The translations under genes and the position numbers were made by a program. DNA of 64,000 nt from Mesorhizobium sp. ES1-1 (GTDB taxonomy: Bacteria; Pseudomonadota; Alphaproteobacteria; Rhizobiales; Rhizobiaceae). The notes beneath the pieces were generated by a model, which was given only the letters and a program-made list of their open reading frames with translations, made no database searches and was not told where the DNA came from. Of the stretch, positions 1 to 9,600 are shown in pieces. The stretch lies in the NCBI RefSeq assembly GCF_020164785.1, contig NZ_JAIUGX010000009.1, positions 124,001 through 188,000 on the forward strand. Reading direction: 5' to 3'. Position 1 is the stretch's first letter. Each line of letters starts with the position of its first letter.

Positions 1-165
1 GGTGGTTCGCAGCACCCGTGTCGCGCCGCCACGTCGTTCTGTCCAGCAGAATATCGTTCCCGTTGACAGAACTCGGTAACATCTGATTGAACTCGGGGTC
101 ACGTGCCTCGATGCAGGCGCGTTTTGGCAGGCACCGGAGGAGGTGTCGTGATTTGGAGGAATCCC

Positions 166-1143
166 ATGCTGAACAGACGCAGGTTTTTGACCGGCACGGC
201 GGTGGCGGGTGTCGCCGGCATTGCGGGGCTTCGCTTGTCACCCGCTTTCGCTCAAAGCGCTCCGCAGCTGCAGATCTTCGTGCCGGCGGCGCCCGGTGGC
301 GGCTGGGACCAGACGGGGCGCACCATGGACCAGGTGATGCACACGGAAAAGCTCATCTCGGGCTCGCAGATCACCAATGTCGGCGGCGCCGGGGGCACGG
401 TCGGGCTCCCGCAATTCATCAGCCAATGGAACGGCAAGGGCAACTCGCTAATGGTTGCCGGCATGGTGATGGTTGGCGCCATCATCGCCAACAAGGCAGC
501 CAACAACCTGACGCAGGTCACGCCGATCGCTCGGCTCACCGGTGAATTCGAAGCCCTGGTAGTGCCGGCAGAATCGCCGTTCAAGACAGCGGCCGATTTC
601 GTCGCGGCACTGAAGGCGGACGCGACAAAGGTGCCTGTCGCCGGCGGCTCGGCCGGCGGTTCGGACCATATTCTCTTCGGGCTGATCGCGAAGACGGTCG
701 GCGTTGCGGCAACCAACCTGTCCTACGTACCGTTTGCAGGCGGCGGCGAGGCGCTTTCGGCGCTGCTGGGCAACCAGGTGGCTGCCGGCATCTCCGGCTA
801 CGGCGAGTTCTCCGAGCAGGTCAAGGCGGGGGCGCTCAGGCTGCTCGCCATCTCGGCCGACAAGCGCCAGGATGGCATCGACGCGCCGACGTTGAAGGAA
901 GCCGGCATTGATGTCGAACTGTTCAACTGGCGCGGTGTCTTCGCGCCTCCCGGTATTTCGGATGCGGACAAGGCGGCGATGATCGCGCTGGTCGAGACCA
1001 TGGCCAAGAGCGAGGCCTGGGCGAGCGAATGCAAGAACCGCAACTGGACGCAAATCCTGCTCACCGGCGACGATTATGCGAAATTCGTCGCCGAGGATTC
1101 GGCGCGCATCGAAGCCATCCTGAAGGATCTTGGCCTCGCCTGA
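166..1143 (+). CDS. tctC: Tripartite tricarboxylate transporter substrate-binding protein (TctC/Bug family)
   Basis: Periplasmic solute-binding protein of a TTT transporter, about 325 residues, the usual size for the Bug family. The ATG at 166 is chosen because GGAGGA lies at 155-160 and it opens a twin-arginine-like signal peptide (NRRRFLTG, then a hydrophobic stretch ending in AFAQ). The mature part begins with the family strand LQIFVPAAPGGGWDQTGR. It is the first gene of a + strand operon with TctB and TctA. A strong hairpin lies just after the stop codon, which may allow extra binding protein relative to the membrane subunits. The likely ligand is a di- or tricarboxylate; the exact substrate cannot be read from sequence. 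Confidence 0.93.
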   Translation: MLNRRRFLTGTAVAGVAGIAGLRLSPAFAQSAPQLQIFVPAAPGGGWDQTGRTMDQVMHTEKLISGSQITNVGGAGGTVGLPQFISQWNGKGNSLMVAGMVMVGAIIANKAANNLTQVTPIARLTGEFEALVVPAESPFKTAADFVAALKADATKVPVAGGSAGGSDHILFGLIAKTVGVAATNLSYVPFAGGGEALSALLGNQVAAGISGYGEFSEQVKAGALRLLAISADKRQDGIDAPTLKEAGIDVELFNWRGVFAPPGISDADKAAMIALVETMAKSEAWASECKNRNWTQILLTGDDYAKFVAEDSARIEAILKDLGLA

Positions 1144-1150
1144 TTTCCCC

Positions 1151-1176
1151 AAGGGGCGGTCCGATCCGCCCCTTTT
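1151..1176 (+). terminator. Intercistronic hairpin after tctC
   Basis: A perfect 9-bp stem (AAGGGGCGG at 1151-1159 with CCGCCCCTT at 1166-1174) with a 6-nt loop is followed by a short T run. It sits 8 nt past the tctC stop and 58 nt before tctB. It looks like a partial terminator or mRNA-stabilising hairpin that sets the ratio of binding protein to permease. Confidence 0.65.
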
Positions 1177-1233
1177 CGCCATGCTCGGTAATCACGTCTG
1201 TATTCTTGGTCGACTATCCTGGGGAGGACGTCC

Positions 1234-1770
1234 ATGAGCACCACTAGCCAGCCATCGCCGCCACCTCGCCTTGCCGTGCCGGAATTGCTGGTCGGTATCG
1301 GGCTGCTGGTCTGCGCCGGGGCCGTGGCCTGGCAGACGCTGGCGATCCCGGTGTCACCACTCTACTCCAAGGTCGGTCCCACCGTTTTTCCCTATCTGAC
1401 CATGGTGGGCCTGGCGGTTCTTTCCCTGCTGCTGATCCTCGCAGCGTTCCGTGGCGGCTGGCAGCCCGAAGAGGAGAAGGAAACGCCGACCGACTGGAAG
1501 GCGATGGGCATCGTCGTCCTCGGCCTGATCGCCAATTTGCTGCTGATCCGGCCGCTCGGCTTCACCGCCGCATCGGTCGTCATGTTCGTTCTCGTCTGTT
1601 TCGGTTTCGGCTCAAGGCGCACAGTGCGTGACGCGTTGCTTGGCCTAATCCTGGCGCTTGCCGCTTATTTCGGCTTTGCCCGGGCGCTGGGGGTCAATAT
1701 CGGCGCCGGCTTCATCGAGAATCAGCTCAACACGGTGGTCGACGCGATCATCGGCGCGGTCGGAGGCTGA
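1234..1770 (+). CDS. tctB: Tripartite tricarboxylate transporter small membrane subunit TctB
   Basis: Small integral membrane subunit of the TTT transporter, 178 residues. It has about four hydrophobic segments, near residues 15-35, 50-70, 90-125 and 130-150. The ATG at 1234 is preceded by GGGGAGG. TctB partners the large TctA subunit in the inner membrane; the tctA ATG starts 4 nt after the tctB stop, so the two are translationally close. Identity rests on the size, the membrane pattern and the position between TctC and TctA genes. Confidence 0.88.
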   Translation: MSTTSQPSPPPRLAVPELLVGIGLLVCAGAVAWQTLAIPVSPLYSKVGPTVFPYLTMVGLAVLSLLLILAAFRGGWQPEEEKETPTDWKAMGIVVLGLIANLLLIRPLGFTAASVVMFVLVCFGFGSRRTVRDALLGLILALAAYFGFARALGVNIGAGFIENQLNTVVDAIIGAVGG

Positions 1771-1774
1771 CGCC

Positions 1775-3298
1775 ATGGACACGCTGGGCCATCTCGCGCA
1801 CGGCTTTGCCGTCGCTTTAACCCCGATCAACCTCATGTGGTGCCTGGTCGGCACGACGCTCGGCACGGCAATCGGCGTGCTGCCCGGGCTGGGGCCTGCA
1901 TTGACCATCGCGCTCCTCCTGCCGATCACCTACCAGGTGGCTCCAGAGGCGTCGTTCATCCTGTTCGCGGGAATCTATTACGGCGCCATGTATGGCGGCT
2001 CGACGACGTCGATCCTGCTCAACACGCCGGGCGAAAGCGCCACCATCGTCACGGCGCTGGAAGGCAACAAGATGGCCCGATCGGGCCGAGGTGGCGCCGC
2101 ACTTGCAACCTCTGCGATCGGCTCTTTCGTCGCCGGCACGATCGGCACGATGGGCGTCGCCTTCCTGGCGCCGGTCGTGGTCAAGTTTGCGCTGGCCTTC
2201 GGACCGGCCGAGTATTTCTCGCTGATGGTGCTGGCCTTCATCACCGTTTCGGCCGTGCTCGGTTCGTCCTCGGTGCGTGGCCTGACCAGCCTGTTTGGCG
2301 GTTTCGTCATCGGCTTGATCGGTGTCGATCTGCAGACCGGGCAACCGCGCTTCACCTTCGGCTCAACCGAGCTGCTCGACGGCGTCGACGTCATCATCGC
2401 CGCCGTTGGCCTGTTCGCCGTCGGCGAGACCCTCTACATGGCCTCGCGCCGTTATGCCGGCCGTGACGAGATCGTGCCGCTGAGGGGCTCGCTTTACATG
2501 ACGGGCGCCGAATGGAGGCGTTCCTGGAAACCCTGGCTGCGGGGCGCCGCGATCGGCTTTCCGATCGGCGCCATGCCGGCCGGTGGGGCCGAAATCCCGA
2601 CCTTCCTGTCCTATGCCATCGAGAAGAAGCTGTCGAAGCACAAGCATGAATTCGGCACGGTCGGCGCCATCGAAGGCGTCGCGGGTCCCGAAGCCGCCAA
2701 CAATGCCTCGGCCGCCGGCGTGCTGGTGCCGATGCTGACGCTGGGCCTGCCGACCTCGGCGACGGCCGCGATCATGCTGTCGGCATTCCAGAGCTACGGC
2801 ATCAATCCGGGACCGCTGCTTCTCACGACCCAGGGCGATCTGGTCTGGGGGCTGATCGCCAGCCTGTTCATCGCCAACATCATCCTGGTCGTGCTCAACC
2901 TGCCGCTGATCGGCCTTTGGGTGCGGCTGCTGAAAATCCCGGCGCCGCAGCTCTACGCCGGCATTTTGGTGTTCGCGACCGTCGGCACCTATGGCATCTC
3001 GCAATCGCCTATCGACCTCGTCATCCTCTATCTGCTCGGCGCAGCCGGCTTCCTGATGCGGCGCTTCGATTTCCCGACGGCCCCGGTCATCATCGGCATG
3101 ATCCTGGGGCCGCTCGCCGAAACCCAGTTCAGGCGGGCGATGACCATCTCCAATGGCGACTGGTCCGTGTTCTACAAGCATCCGCTGTCGCTGACACTGC
3201 TGACGCTGGCCTTCATCGGCCTCGTCGGGCCGCATATCTGGGCCTATGTCGAGCATCGCAGGCGCGGCGGTCCGGAACATGTGCCCGGCGATGCCTGA
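1775..3298 (+). CDS. tctA: Tripartite tricarboxylate transporter large permease TctA
   Basis: Large permease subunit of the TTT transporter, about 507 residues, with about 12 hydrophobic segments. The start is the ATG at 1775, which opens MDTLGHLAHGFAVALTP and lies 4 nt after tctB. Family hallmarks are the N-terminal GVLPGLGPALTIALLLP, the stretch YYGAMYGGSTTSILLNTPGE near residue 70, and the second LGLPTSATAAIM region. It should carry out secondary, ion-coupled uptake of a carboxylate delivered by TctC. It is followed at 12 nt by a CoA-transferase gene, which suggests that the imported acid is activated as a CoA thioester. Confidence 0.93.
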   Translation: MDTLGHLAHGFAVALTPINLMWCLVGTTLGTAIGVLPGLGPALTIALLLPITYQVAPEASFILFAGIYYGAMYGGSTTSILLNTPGESATIVTALEGNKMARSGRGGAALATSAIGSFVAGTIGTMGVAFLAPVVVKFALAFGPAEYFSLMVLAFITVSAVLGSSSVRGLTSLFGGFVIGLIGVDLQTGQPRFTFGSTELLDGVDVIIAAVGLFAVGETLYMASRRYAGRDEIVPLRGSLYMTGAEWRRSWKPWLRGAAIGFPIGAMPAGGAEIPTFLSYAIEKKLSKHKHEFGTVGAIEGVAGPEAANNASAAGVLVPMLTLGLPTSATAAIMLSAFQSYGINPGPLLLTTQGDLVWGLIASLFIANIILVVLNLPLIGLWVRLLKIPAPQLYAGILVFATVGTYGISQSPIDLVILYLLGAAGFLMRRFDFPTAPVIIGMILGPLAETQFRRAMTISNGDWSVFYKHPLSLTLLTLAFIGLVGPHIWAYVEHRRRGGPEHVPGDA

Positions 3299-3310
3299 CC
3301 GACCAGCGAA

Positions 3311-4495
3311 ATGACAGATTTGCTTTCCGGCATCCGCGTCCTCGACCTGACAAACGTCCTGGCCGGGCCCTATTGCGCCTATCAGCTGGCCCTTCTCGGG
3401 GCCGACGTGATCAAGGTCGAGGGGCCGAAGGGCGGCGACCTGGCGCGCCAGCTCGGCGGGTCGGAGAGGTTGAACAGCGCCGGCATGGGCGCCTCGTTCC
3501 TGGCGCAGAACGCCGGCAAACGGTCCGTCGTGCTCGATCTCAAGAACCCGGCCGACCGCGAACGCTTCCTCGATCTGGTGGCCAGCGCCGATGCTCTGGT
3601 GGAGAATTTCCGTCCCGGCGTGATGGGCCGGCTGGGCCTTGGGTTCGAGGCGCTGAAGGCGGTCCGTCCCCAACTTGTCTATTGCGCGATATCGGGTTTC
3701 GGCCAGACCGGGCCGATGCGCGACAACCCCGCCTATGACCAGATCATCCAGGGCCTTTCGGGCATCATGAGCATCACCGGCACGCCGGAAACGGCGCCGC
3801 TGCGCGTCGGCTATCCCGTCGCGGACACGCTCGGCGGGCTGGTGGGGGCGTTCGCAATCGCCTCGGCGCTGGTCCGGCAAAAGACGAGCGCAGAAGGCGC
3901 CTTTATCGATGTCTCAATGCTCGAATGCACGCTTTCGGCACTCGGCTGGCCGGTCTCCAACTATCTGACGGCCGGCATTGATCCACGGCCGATGGGCAAT
4001 GAGAACATGACGGCAGCCCCGTCCGGCGCCTTCCGGACCGGAGATGGACTGCTCAACATCGCCGCCAACAAGCAGGAGCAGTTCGTGACATTGTGCAGAC
4101 TGATCGGACGGCCGGACCTCGCCGCCGACATCCGTTTTGCGGGGCGCGAAGTGCGCAAGCTCAACCGGGCTGCGCTTACGCTCGAGATCGAGGCGGCGCT
4201 AGCGGGTGCATCGGCGGCGGCCTGGGAGGATATTTTCAATCGTGCCGGCGTGCCTGCTGGCAGGGTGCTTACGATCCCGGAAGTGCTGGCCGAGCCACAA
4301 GTGCTTGAACGTCAGGTAACCCAGAGTTTCAGCGGCGTGCCAGACATGGACGGGCCGCTGACCGTCTTGCGCGGCGGGTTCATGGTCGACGGCCAGGCGC
4401 CGCTGCCGAGACTGCCGCCGCCGGCGCTGGGCGAACATATGGAAGAGGTGTTCGGTGGCCTGCCTCGCCGAGCTCAGGCAAAGGCACGGCCATGA
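3311..4495 (+). CDS. Class III (CaiB/BaiF family) CoA-transferase
   Basis: Family III CoA-transferase, 394 residues, of the formyl-CoA transferase / CaiB type. It begins with the typical LLSGIRVLDLTNVLAGPYC and has GADVIKVEGPKGGD, NAGKRSVVLDLKNP and the active-site region NPAYDQIIQG, in which Asp143 is the expected catalytic aspartate that forms the mixed anhydride. It probably moves CoA from a donor acyl-CoA to the carboxylate imported by TctABC. The stop overlaps the next gene's start by 4 nt (ATGA), so the two are tightly coupled. The acid substrate is unknown; succinyl-CoA and other donors are all possible. Confidence 0.88.
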   Translation: MTDLLSGIRVLDLTNVLAGPYCAYQLALLGADVIKVEGPKGGDLARQLGGSERLNSAGMGASFLAQNAGKRSVVLDLKNPADRERFLDLVASADALVENFRPGVMGRLGLGFEALKAVRPQLVYCAISGFGQTGPMRDNPAYDQIIQGLSGIMSITGTPETAPLRVGYPVADTLGGLVGAFAIASALVRQKTSAEGAFIDVSMLECTLSALGWPVSNYLTAGIDPRPMGNENMTAAPSGAFRTGDGLLNIAANKQEQFVTLCRLIGRPDLAADIRFAGREVRKLNRAALTLEIEAALAGASAAAWEDIFNRAGVPAGRVLTIPEVLAEPQVLERQVTQSFSGVPDMDGPLTVLRGGFMVDGQAPLPRLPPPALGEHMEEVFGGLPRRAQAKARP

Positions 4496-5343
4496 CCGAC
4501 ACGAAGACCGGACGTGAGCGAGGCGAGGAATGGTGGCGCACCGATATCATCGAGATGCGGCCCGGCGTCATCCGGCTGCGCGGCTACGAGATCCAAGACC
4601 TCATCGGCCGCGCCAGCTTTCCGGCCGTCATCTGGCTGATGCTGCGTGGCGAACTGCCCAGCGAGGACCAGGCGGCGCTGCTCGGCATCGCCTTGGGCGC
4701 GGCCGTCGACCACGGCCCGCAGGCGCCATCGATCGCCATAGCGCGCATGGCAGCGACTTGCGGCGTCGGCATCAACAGCGCCATGGCATCGGCCATCAAC
4801 GTCCTTGGCGATATCCATGGCGGCGCCGGTGAACAGGCGCTCTCCTTTTACGGCGATGTCGCCGTGATGCTCGACGCCGGGGTGGCGCTCGGCGATGCGG
4901 TATCGGCACGGCTCGACCGCTTTTTCGCCGAGGAGCAGGGCTATGTGCCCGGGCTTGGCCATCGCTTCCACCCGGTCGATCCGCGCGCGCCGCGGCTGTT
5001 GGAACTGACCCGGGAGTTTGCGGCGCGCGGCGTGGTCGCGGGACGCTTTGCCGACATCGCCGAGGCGATCGAAGCCGACATGGCGCGGCGCAAGGGCAAG
5101 AGAATACCCCTCAACATCGATGGCGCCACAGCCGTGATCTACGGCGAACTCGGCTTTCCACCGCCGCTGACCCGCGGACTGTTCGTCCTGTCGCGCTCGG
5201 TGGGGATCCTTGCTCACGCCTGGGAACAGTCGCAGCAGTCCGACCGCAACAAAGGCCCGTTGCCGCGCGAATGGCTATGGGCCTATGGCGGCGTGCCGGT
5301 GCGTCCGTTTCCCGGCGCTGATGACGCTGACAGAGGAGGCTGA
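4492..5343 (+). CDS. Citrate-synthase-fold lyase (citryl-CoA lyase-like)
   Basis: Short citrate-synthase-family protein, 283 residues against about 430 for housekeeping citrate synthase; the missing part is N-terminal. All three catalytic positions of the fold can be recognised: His109 in GDIHGGAGEQAL, His157 in PGLGHRFHPVDPRA, and Asp210 in PLNIDGATAV. Such stand-alone short forms are usually annotated as citryl-CoA lyases. Next to a CoA-transferase and a tricarboxylate transporter, the natural reading is cleavage of an imported acid's CoA thioester into acetyl-CoA (or a homologue) and a 2-oxoacid. Condensation in the synthetic direction cannot be excluded. Confidence 0.82.
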   Translation: MTDTKTGRERGEEWWRTDIIEMRPGVIRLRGYEIQDLIGRASFPAVIWLMLRGELPSEDQAALLGIALGAAVDHGPQAPSIAIARMAATCGVGINSAMASAINVLGDIHGGAGEQALSFYGDVAVMLDAGVALGDAVSARLDRFFAEEQGYVPGLGHRFHPVDPRAPRLLELTREFAARGVVAGRFADIAEAIEADMARRKGKRIPLNIDGATAVIYGELGFPPPLTRGLFVLSRSVGILAHAWEQSQQSDRNKGPLPREWLWAYGGVPVRPFPGADDADRGG

Positions 5344-5345
5344 TC

Positions 5346-5822
5346 TCACTTGGAGGCTGTGGGCGCGGGCCGCTCGATGGACAATGTCCGCACCAGCGTG
5401 GAAAGATCGGGTTCGTCGATGAGGATGGCTGCGTCAGCCGGTGCAAGCCAGGCCCGCTGGCGACGGTTGCCTTCCTGCCAGTTCTCCAGTTCCTCGCTGA
5501 CCTCGAGCAGGTAAACGATGACGTCGACACGGGCAAAGCGGCTGGCCAGCCGTTTCCAGTAGGAGTAGGTGCCCGCCGGCTCCTTCAGCGTCTTGCCGAG
5601 CACGCCGGCTTCCTCCCGCGCCTCGATAGCGGCGGCCTTGTGGCCGCTTTTGCCCTTCATCGGCCAACCCTTGGGCACGATGAAACGCCTGGTCGTTCGG
5701 GACGTAACCAGCATCACCTCGATATCGCCGCGCGCGTTCAGCCGGAAGGGAACGGCCGCCACTTGGCGGATCCTCTCGCCCTTCTTCGCCTTGCGCACCG
5801 CCTTTTTCTTGGTCACGGCCAT
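5346..5822 (-). CDS. Nudix hydrolase, diphosphoinositol-polyphosphate-phosphohydrolase-like
   Basis: A 158-residue Nudix protein convergent with the lyase gene, with stop codons almost touching. The basic N-terminus (KKKAVRKAKKG) leads into VAAVPFRLNARGDIEVMLVTSR, then IVPKGWPMKGKSG and the Nudix helix AAAIEAREEAGVLG. The PKGWPMKG motif is typical of the bacterial relatives of DIPP/Aps1 enzymes. The Nudix box is divergent: the usual first glutamate and the arginine of REUxEE are not in place, although the EExG metal-binding part is kept. Likely substrates are nucleoside polyphosphates or diphosphoinositol-like compounds. Confidence 0.85.
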   Translation of the reverse strand: MAVTKKKAVRKAKKGERIRQVAAVPFRLNARGDIEVMLVTSRTTRRFIVPKGWPMKGKSGHKAAAIEAREEAGVLGKTLKEPAGTYSYWKRLASRFARVDVIVYLLEVSEELENWQEGNRRQRAWLAPADAAILIDEPDLSTLVRTLSIERPAPTASK

Positions 5823-5967
5823 TCAATGATCCAGTCGACGGAGGGCGCATAGCGCGCCGCGCCATCGTTGCAAAACCAAAACTTTCGCGTGTGCCGAAAC
5901 AGACGCAATTCCATAAGTCGGCTAATAAATCAAAAATGCCGGATTGTCAGCCGCAATGTGCCCGATG

Positions 5968-6273
5968 TCAGCGGCAATTGGTGACGGCGGTAGTGCCGAT
6001 TATCTGCGTCTGGCAACTTGGCTTCAGCGTCGGCACCTCCGGCCGGGCAGGCTGCGCGACCTGGCGGTCCTGCGCCCGATATTGTTGCTGTTGCTGCTGG
6101 TATTGCTGCCGCTGTACCCGGTTCTGAAGGATCTGCAGGTCATTCTGACGGATCAGCGCGTTATCGGTTGGGGTATTGAGGATCTGCGCGGAAGCGGGCA
6201 GGCATCCGCCCGCCAGGCCGGTCATGGCCAGCAATGCCGTTGCTGAAATCGTTATCCGTCGAAGGAATGACAT
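5968..6273 (-). CDS. Small secreted glutamine-rich protein
   Basis: An exported protein of 101 residues that I do not recognise as a named family. The ATG at 6273 is preferred over a longer reading because it opens a clear signal peptide (MSFLRRITISATALLAMTGLA, ending near PASAQ). The mature part is a polar coiled segment with QQYQQQQQQYR and ends in a short Cys-containing tail (CQTQIIGTTAVTNCR) where the two cysteines could form a disulphide. It is transcribed away from the giant autotransporter gene, so both promoters lie in the interval between them. Confidence 0.65.
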   Translation of the reverse strand: MSFLRRITISATALLAMTGLAGGCLPASAQILNTPTDNALIRQNDLQILQNRVQRQQYQQQQQQYRAQDRQVAQPARPEVPTLKPSCQTQIIGTTAVTNCR

Positions 6274-6652
6274 CGTCTGCTCGCGCTGTGGAAAACTATA
6301 CAGCACGATATAGGGCGTCTGACTGGCGATGCCATGGGGCAAAGGCGTGAATTGCGTCAAGAATGGGCTCCGGCAGGGCCCCGTCACGGCTTCGCGCCGC
6401 TTATTACCGTCATATGACGACTATCAAACATTATTGGGTTTGCTAGGTCTCGTCGCGTAAGTTTTCTGTTCCATCCAAAATAGGTTGATGTATTCTCATT
6501 GAGTCAGCTCTCCAAACTGGAGATTCCGATCCGCTGGCACCAATGCATTGAGCTTATTTAGGAAGTGCAGACCGTCTTGTTGCGTGGGGCAGACAATAGC
6601 GGTGGCGCCAACTCAAGGAGCGATTGAGGGCGGCCACCGAAGGGGGTATGGC
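6274..6652. promoter_or_regulatory. Divergent intergenic region upstream of the autotransporter
   Basis: A stretch of 379 nt without a convincing gene. The part 6410-6560 is clearly more AT-rich than its surroundings and is the likely place for the promoters of the secreted protein (-) and the autotransporter (+). An in-frame TTG at 6548 would extend the autotransporter by 35 residues, but nothing resembling a ribosome-binding site precedes it. I could not assign -35/-10 boxes with confidence. Confidence 0.4.
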
Positions 6653-9600
6653 ATGGCTTCATCGTCAGAGCGCAATGCTGGGCGCGGGACTTCTGGATCG
6701 GCTGGCCGAAATTCGGACGGATTGGATCGGGGACTGCGTCGTTGCGAGCCCCTGCTGCAAGAGGGAACGCCTGCGGGCGCGGGCAACCATCTCGCCATTC
6801 TGCCGAAAAGACTAGCCCTCCTGTTGGGTGCGACGGCTCTGTTCGGGCTCGTCTCCCTTCACGCTCAATCCCCGGCCCATGCGCAGCAATTGTCGATCAA
6901 CACGGATGGTGCGCCGGGCCCTAATGGTGATGACGGGATCGGCAGTGCCGATGCCGGAAACGGCCACTCGCCCGTGGCGCCGGCCACGGGTACGAACACG
7001 ATTGGCCGCACAACATCCGGGCAGGCCGCGTTCGTCGGCAGTTCGCGTGGCGGGCGCGGCGGAGACGGCGGATCGGCTATCCATGGCACGCTCACCCCGC
7101 CTTTTGTGGAGATCAAGGGCGGCAAGGGCGGTGATGGCGCTACGGGCGGAACCGTCGATATAACAAACAGTGCGTCCGGCGCTCTGGAGACATCGGGGGA
7201 TAATGCGCCCGGCATAGCGGCCGACGCCGGCGGTGGCGATGGCGGCAACGGCGCGTGGGCATTCGCCGTCGCGGTCGGCGGCGAGGGTGGCGTCGGCGGC
7301 CGGGGCGGCGATGGCGGCACTGCGACCGTGACCACCACGATCGACAGCAATATCATCACCCATGGCAACAATTCCAACGGCATCACAGTCAATTCAAGTG
7401 GCGGCCGCGGCGGCAATGGCGGCCTGGGTGCTGCGATTGGTGCCGGGGAGGGCGGCAATGGCGGCAATGGCGGGTTCGGCGGCACCGCGAAGGGCGATAA
7501 TGCCGGCACAATATCCACCGACGGCACGTTCTCGAAGGGCATGCTCGTGCGCTCGGCGGGCGGCGTGGCGGGCGATGGCGCAAGCGGTTTCGGCATCGTC
7601 GGAGATGGCGGCAATGGCGGCCTGCCGACGATCGGGGGCAATGCCGAGGGGATAAATTCGGGCAACATCACGACCCGAGGCGATTTTGCCAGCGGTATGG
7701 TCGTTCAGTCTGTGGGCGGCGGCGGCGGGGACGGCGGCGGCGGCCTGGGGCTGTTCGGCGGAGGTGGCGCAGGTACGGATGGCAATGATGGCCAGGCCGC
7801 CACGGGCACCAACACAGGTAACATCACCACCAATGGCGTGGGCGCAATCGGCATGTTGGTGGAATCTGTGGGCGGCGGCGGCGGCGATGGCGGCGGTGCC
7901 GCGGGTCTCGTTTCAATCGGTGGCAAGGCTAGCGGCGGCGGCAAGGGTGGGACGGCAACCGGCAATATCGGCGGCATCATCAAAACCGGGGCCGATGGCA
8001 GCGGTGACGGCGCGCATGGCATATTGATCCAGTCGGTCGGCGGTGGCGGCGGCAATGGTGGCTATGCGCTCGGTGTGGCGCCAATGATCTCGGTCGCCAT
8101 CGGTGGTGGTGGCGGTACCGGCGGCAACGGTGGCTTGGTGAACGTCAACCAGGCCGGTGACGGTGTGACTGTCGAAACGAACGGCAATTCTGCCAGCGGC
8201 ATCATCGCACAATCGGTCGGTGGCGGCGGCGGCAATGGCGGCGGCGCCATTGCCATTGGCGGCTTGGTGGGGGTGTCGGTAGGCGGGTCTGGGGACGCGG
8301 CCGGCAACGGCGAAGGGGTGAACTACAACGTTGCGAACGCGAAGGTCACCACGCTGGGCGACGATTCCATCGGCGTGCTTGTGCAATCGGTCGGCGGCGG
8401 CGGCGGCAACGGCGGGTTTGCGCTTTCCGGCTCGACTGTCGCAGCGGTGAGCGTTGGCGGCAGTGCCGGCAAGGCGGGAGAAGGCGGCGTGGTCGACGCG
8501 ACTGTCGGCGGCACTGTCAACACCTTCGGGGATCGGTCAACCGGCATGGTTGCCCAGTCCATCGGCGGCGGCGGCGGCAATGGTGGCTTTTCCGGCGCAG
8601 CCAGTTTCGGCGCCAGCGTGGGCGTCGGCGGCAGTGGCGCGGGCGGCGGCGATGCCGATACCGTCACTCTGCGTACGGCCGAGGGCGTTACACAATCGAT
8701 CACGACGGACGGAGCGGATTCCGCTGGCCTGATCGTGCAGTCGGTCGGTGGCGGCGGTGGCAATGGCGGGTTTTCCGGGACCCTGTCGGCGCTTGCCGGC
8801 TTCGGCATGGGCGGAACAGGCGGCGGCGCCGGCAAAGGAGTCGCGACGGAAGCCACGTATAACGGCTCGGTCGAAACCTTTCGCGAAAGGTCGGCCGGTA
8901 TCATCGTGCAGTCGATCGGCGGCGGCGGCGGCAACGGCGGCGGCCAGTTCGGTTTGAGCCTCAATGCCAGCGTAGGCATCGGTGGTTCGGGCGCCGGCGG
9001 CGGCGAATCCGGGACGGCCAAGTTCTTTTCGACCACGGGCCTTAACGTTACGACGCATCGAGAGGATTCCGCCGGCGTCATCGTGCAGTCGGTCGGCGGC
9101 GGCGGCGGCAATGGCGGCTTCTCGCTGAACGGCGCGGGGTTCGTGGCTGCGGTCAGCATCGGCGGCAAGGCCGGCACGGCCAGCGATGCCAAGGCGGTGA
9201 CGGTCGGCATCAATTCAGGACTGATTCACACCATTGGTGATCGCTCCACGGGCATTATCGCCCAATCGATTGGCGGCGGCGGTGGCAATGGCGGCGGCAC
9301 GGCCTCGGCCGGCCTCGGCGCCAACGTCACCATCGGCGGCAAGGGTGGCGGCGGCGGGAACGGTGCGACCGTCGATGTCACCAATGGCGCGGCGGTACAC
9401 ACCGAAGGCGTCCAGTCGCACGGCATCATGGCGCAGTCGATCGGCGGCGGCGGCGGCTCGGGCGGCTTCGCCATCTCGGTCGGCGGGCCATCCTTCTCGC
9501 TCGGCGGCAACGGCGCGTCGGGCGGTCGAAGCGAGAGGGTCTATGTCGAAAACACCGGCCAGATCAACACAGACAGGGACATGTCCGTCGGCATCTTCGC

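Noticed and set aside
2363..3880. A 505-codon minus-strand frame opposite tctA and the CoA-transferase gene
   Set aside because: It spans two clear plus-strand genes and has shadow-like Arg/His/Asp-rich composition.
6548..6652. An upstream TTG start that extends the autotransporter by 35 residues
   Set aside because: No ribosome-binding site precedes the TTG, while GAAGGGGG precedes the ATG at 6653; the extra residues would also put the signal peptide even further from the N-terminus.
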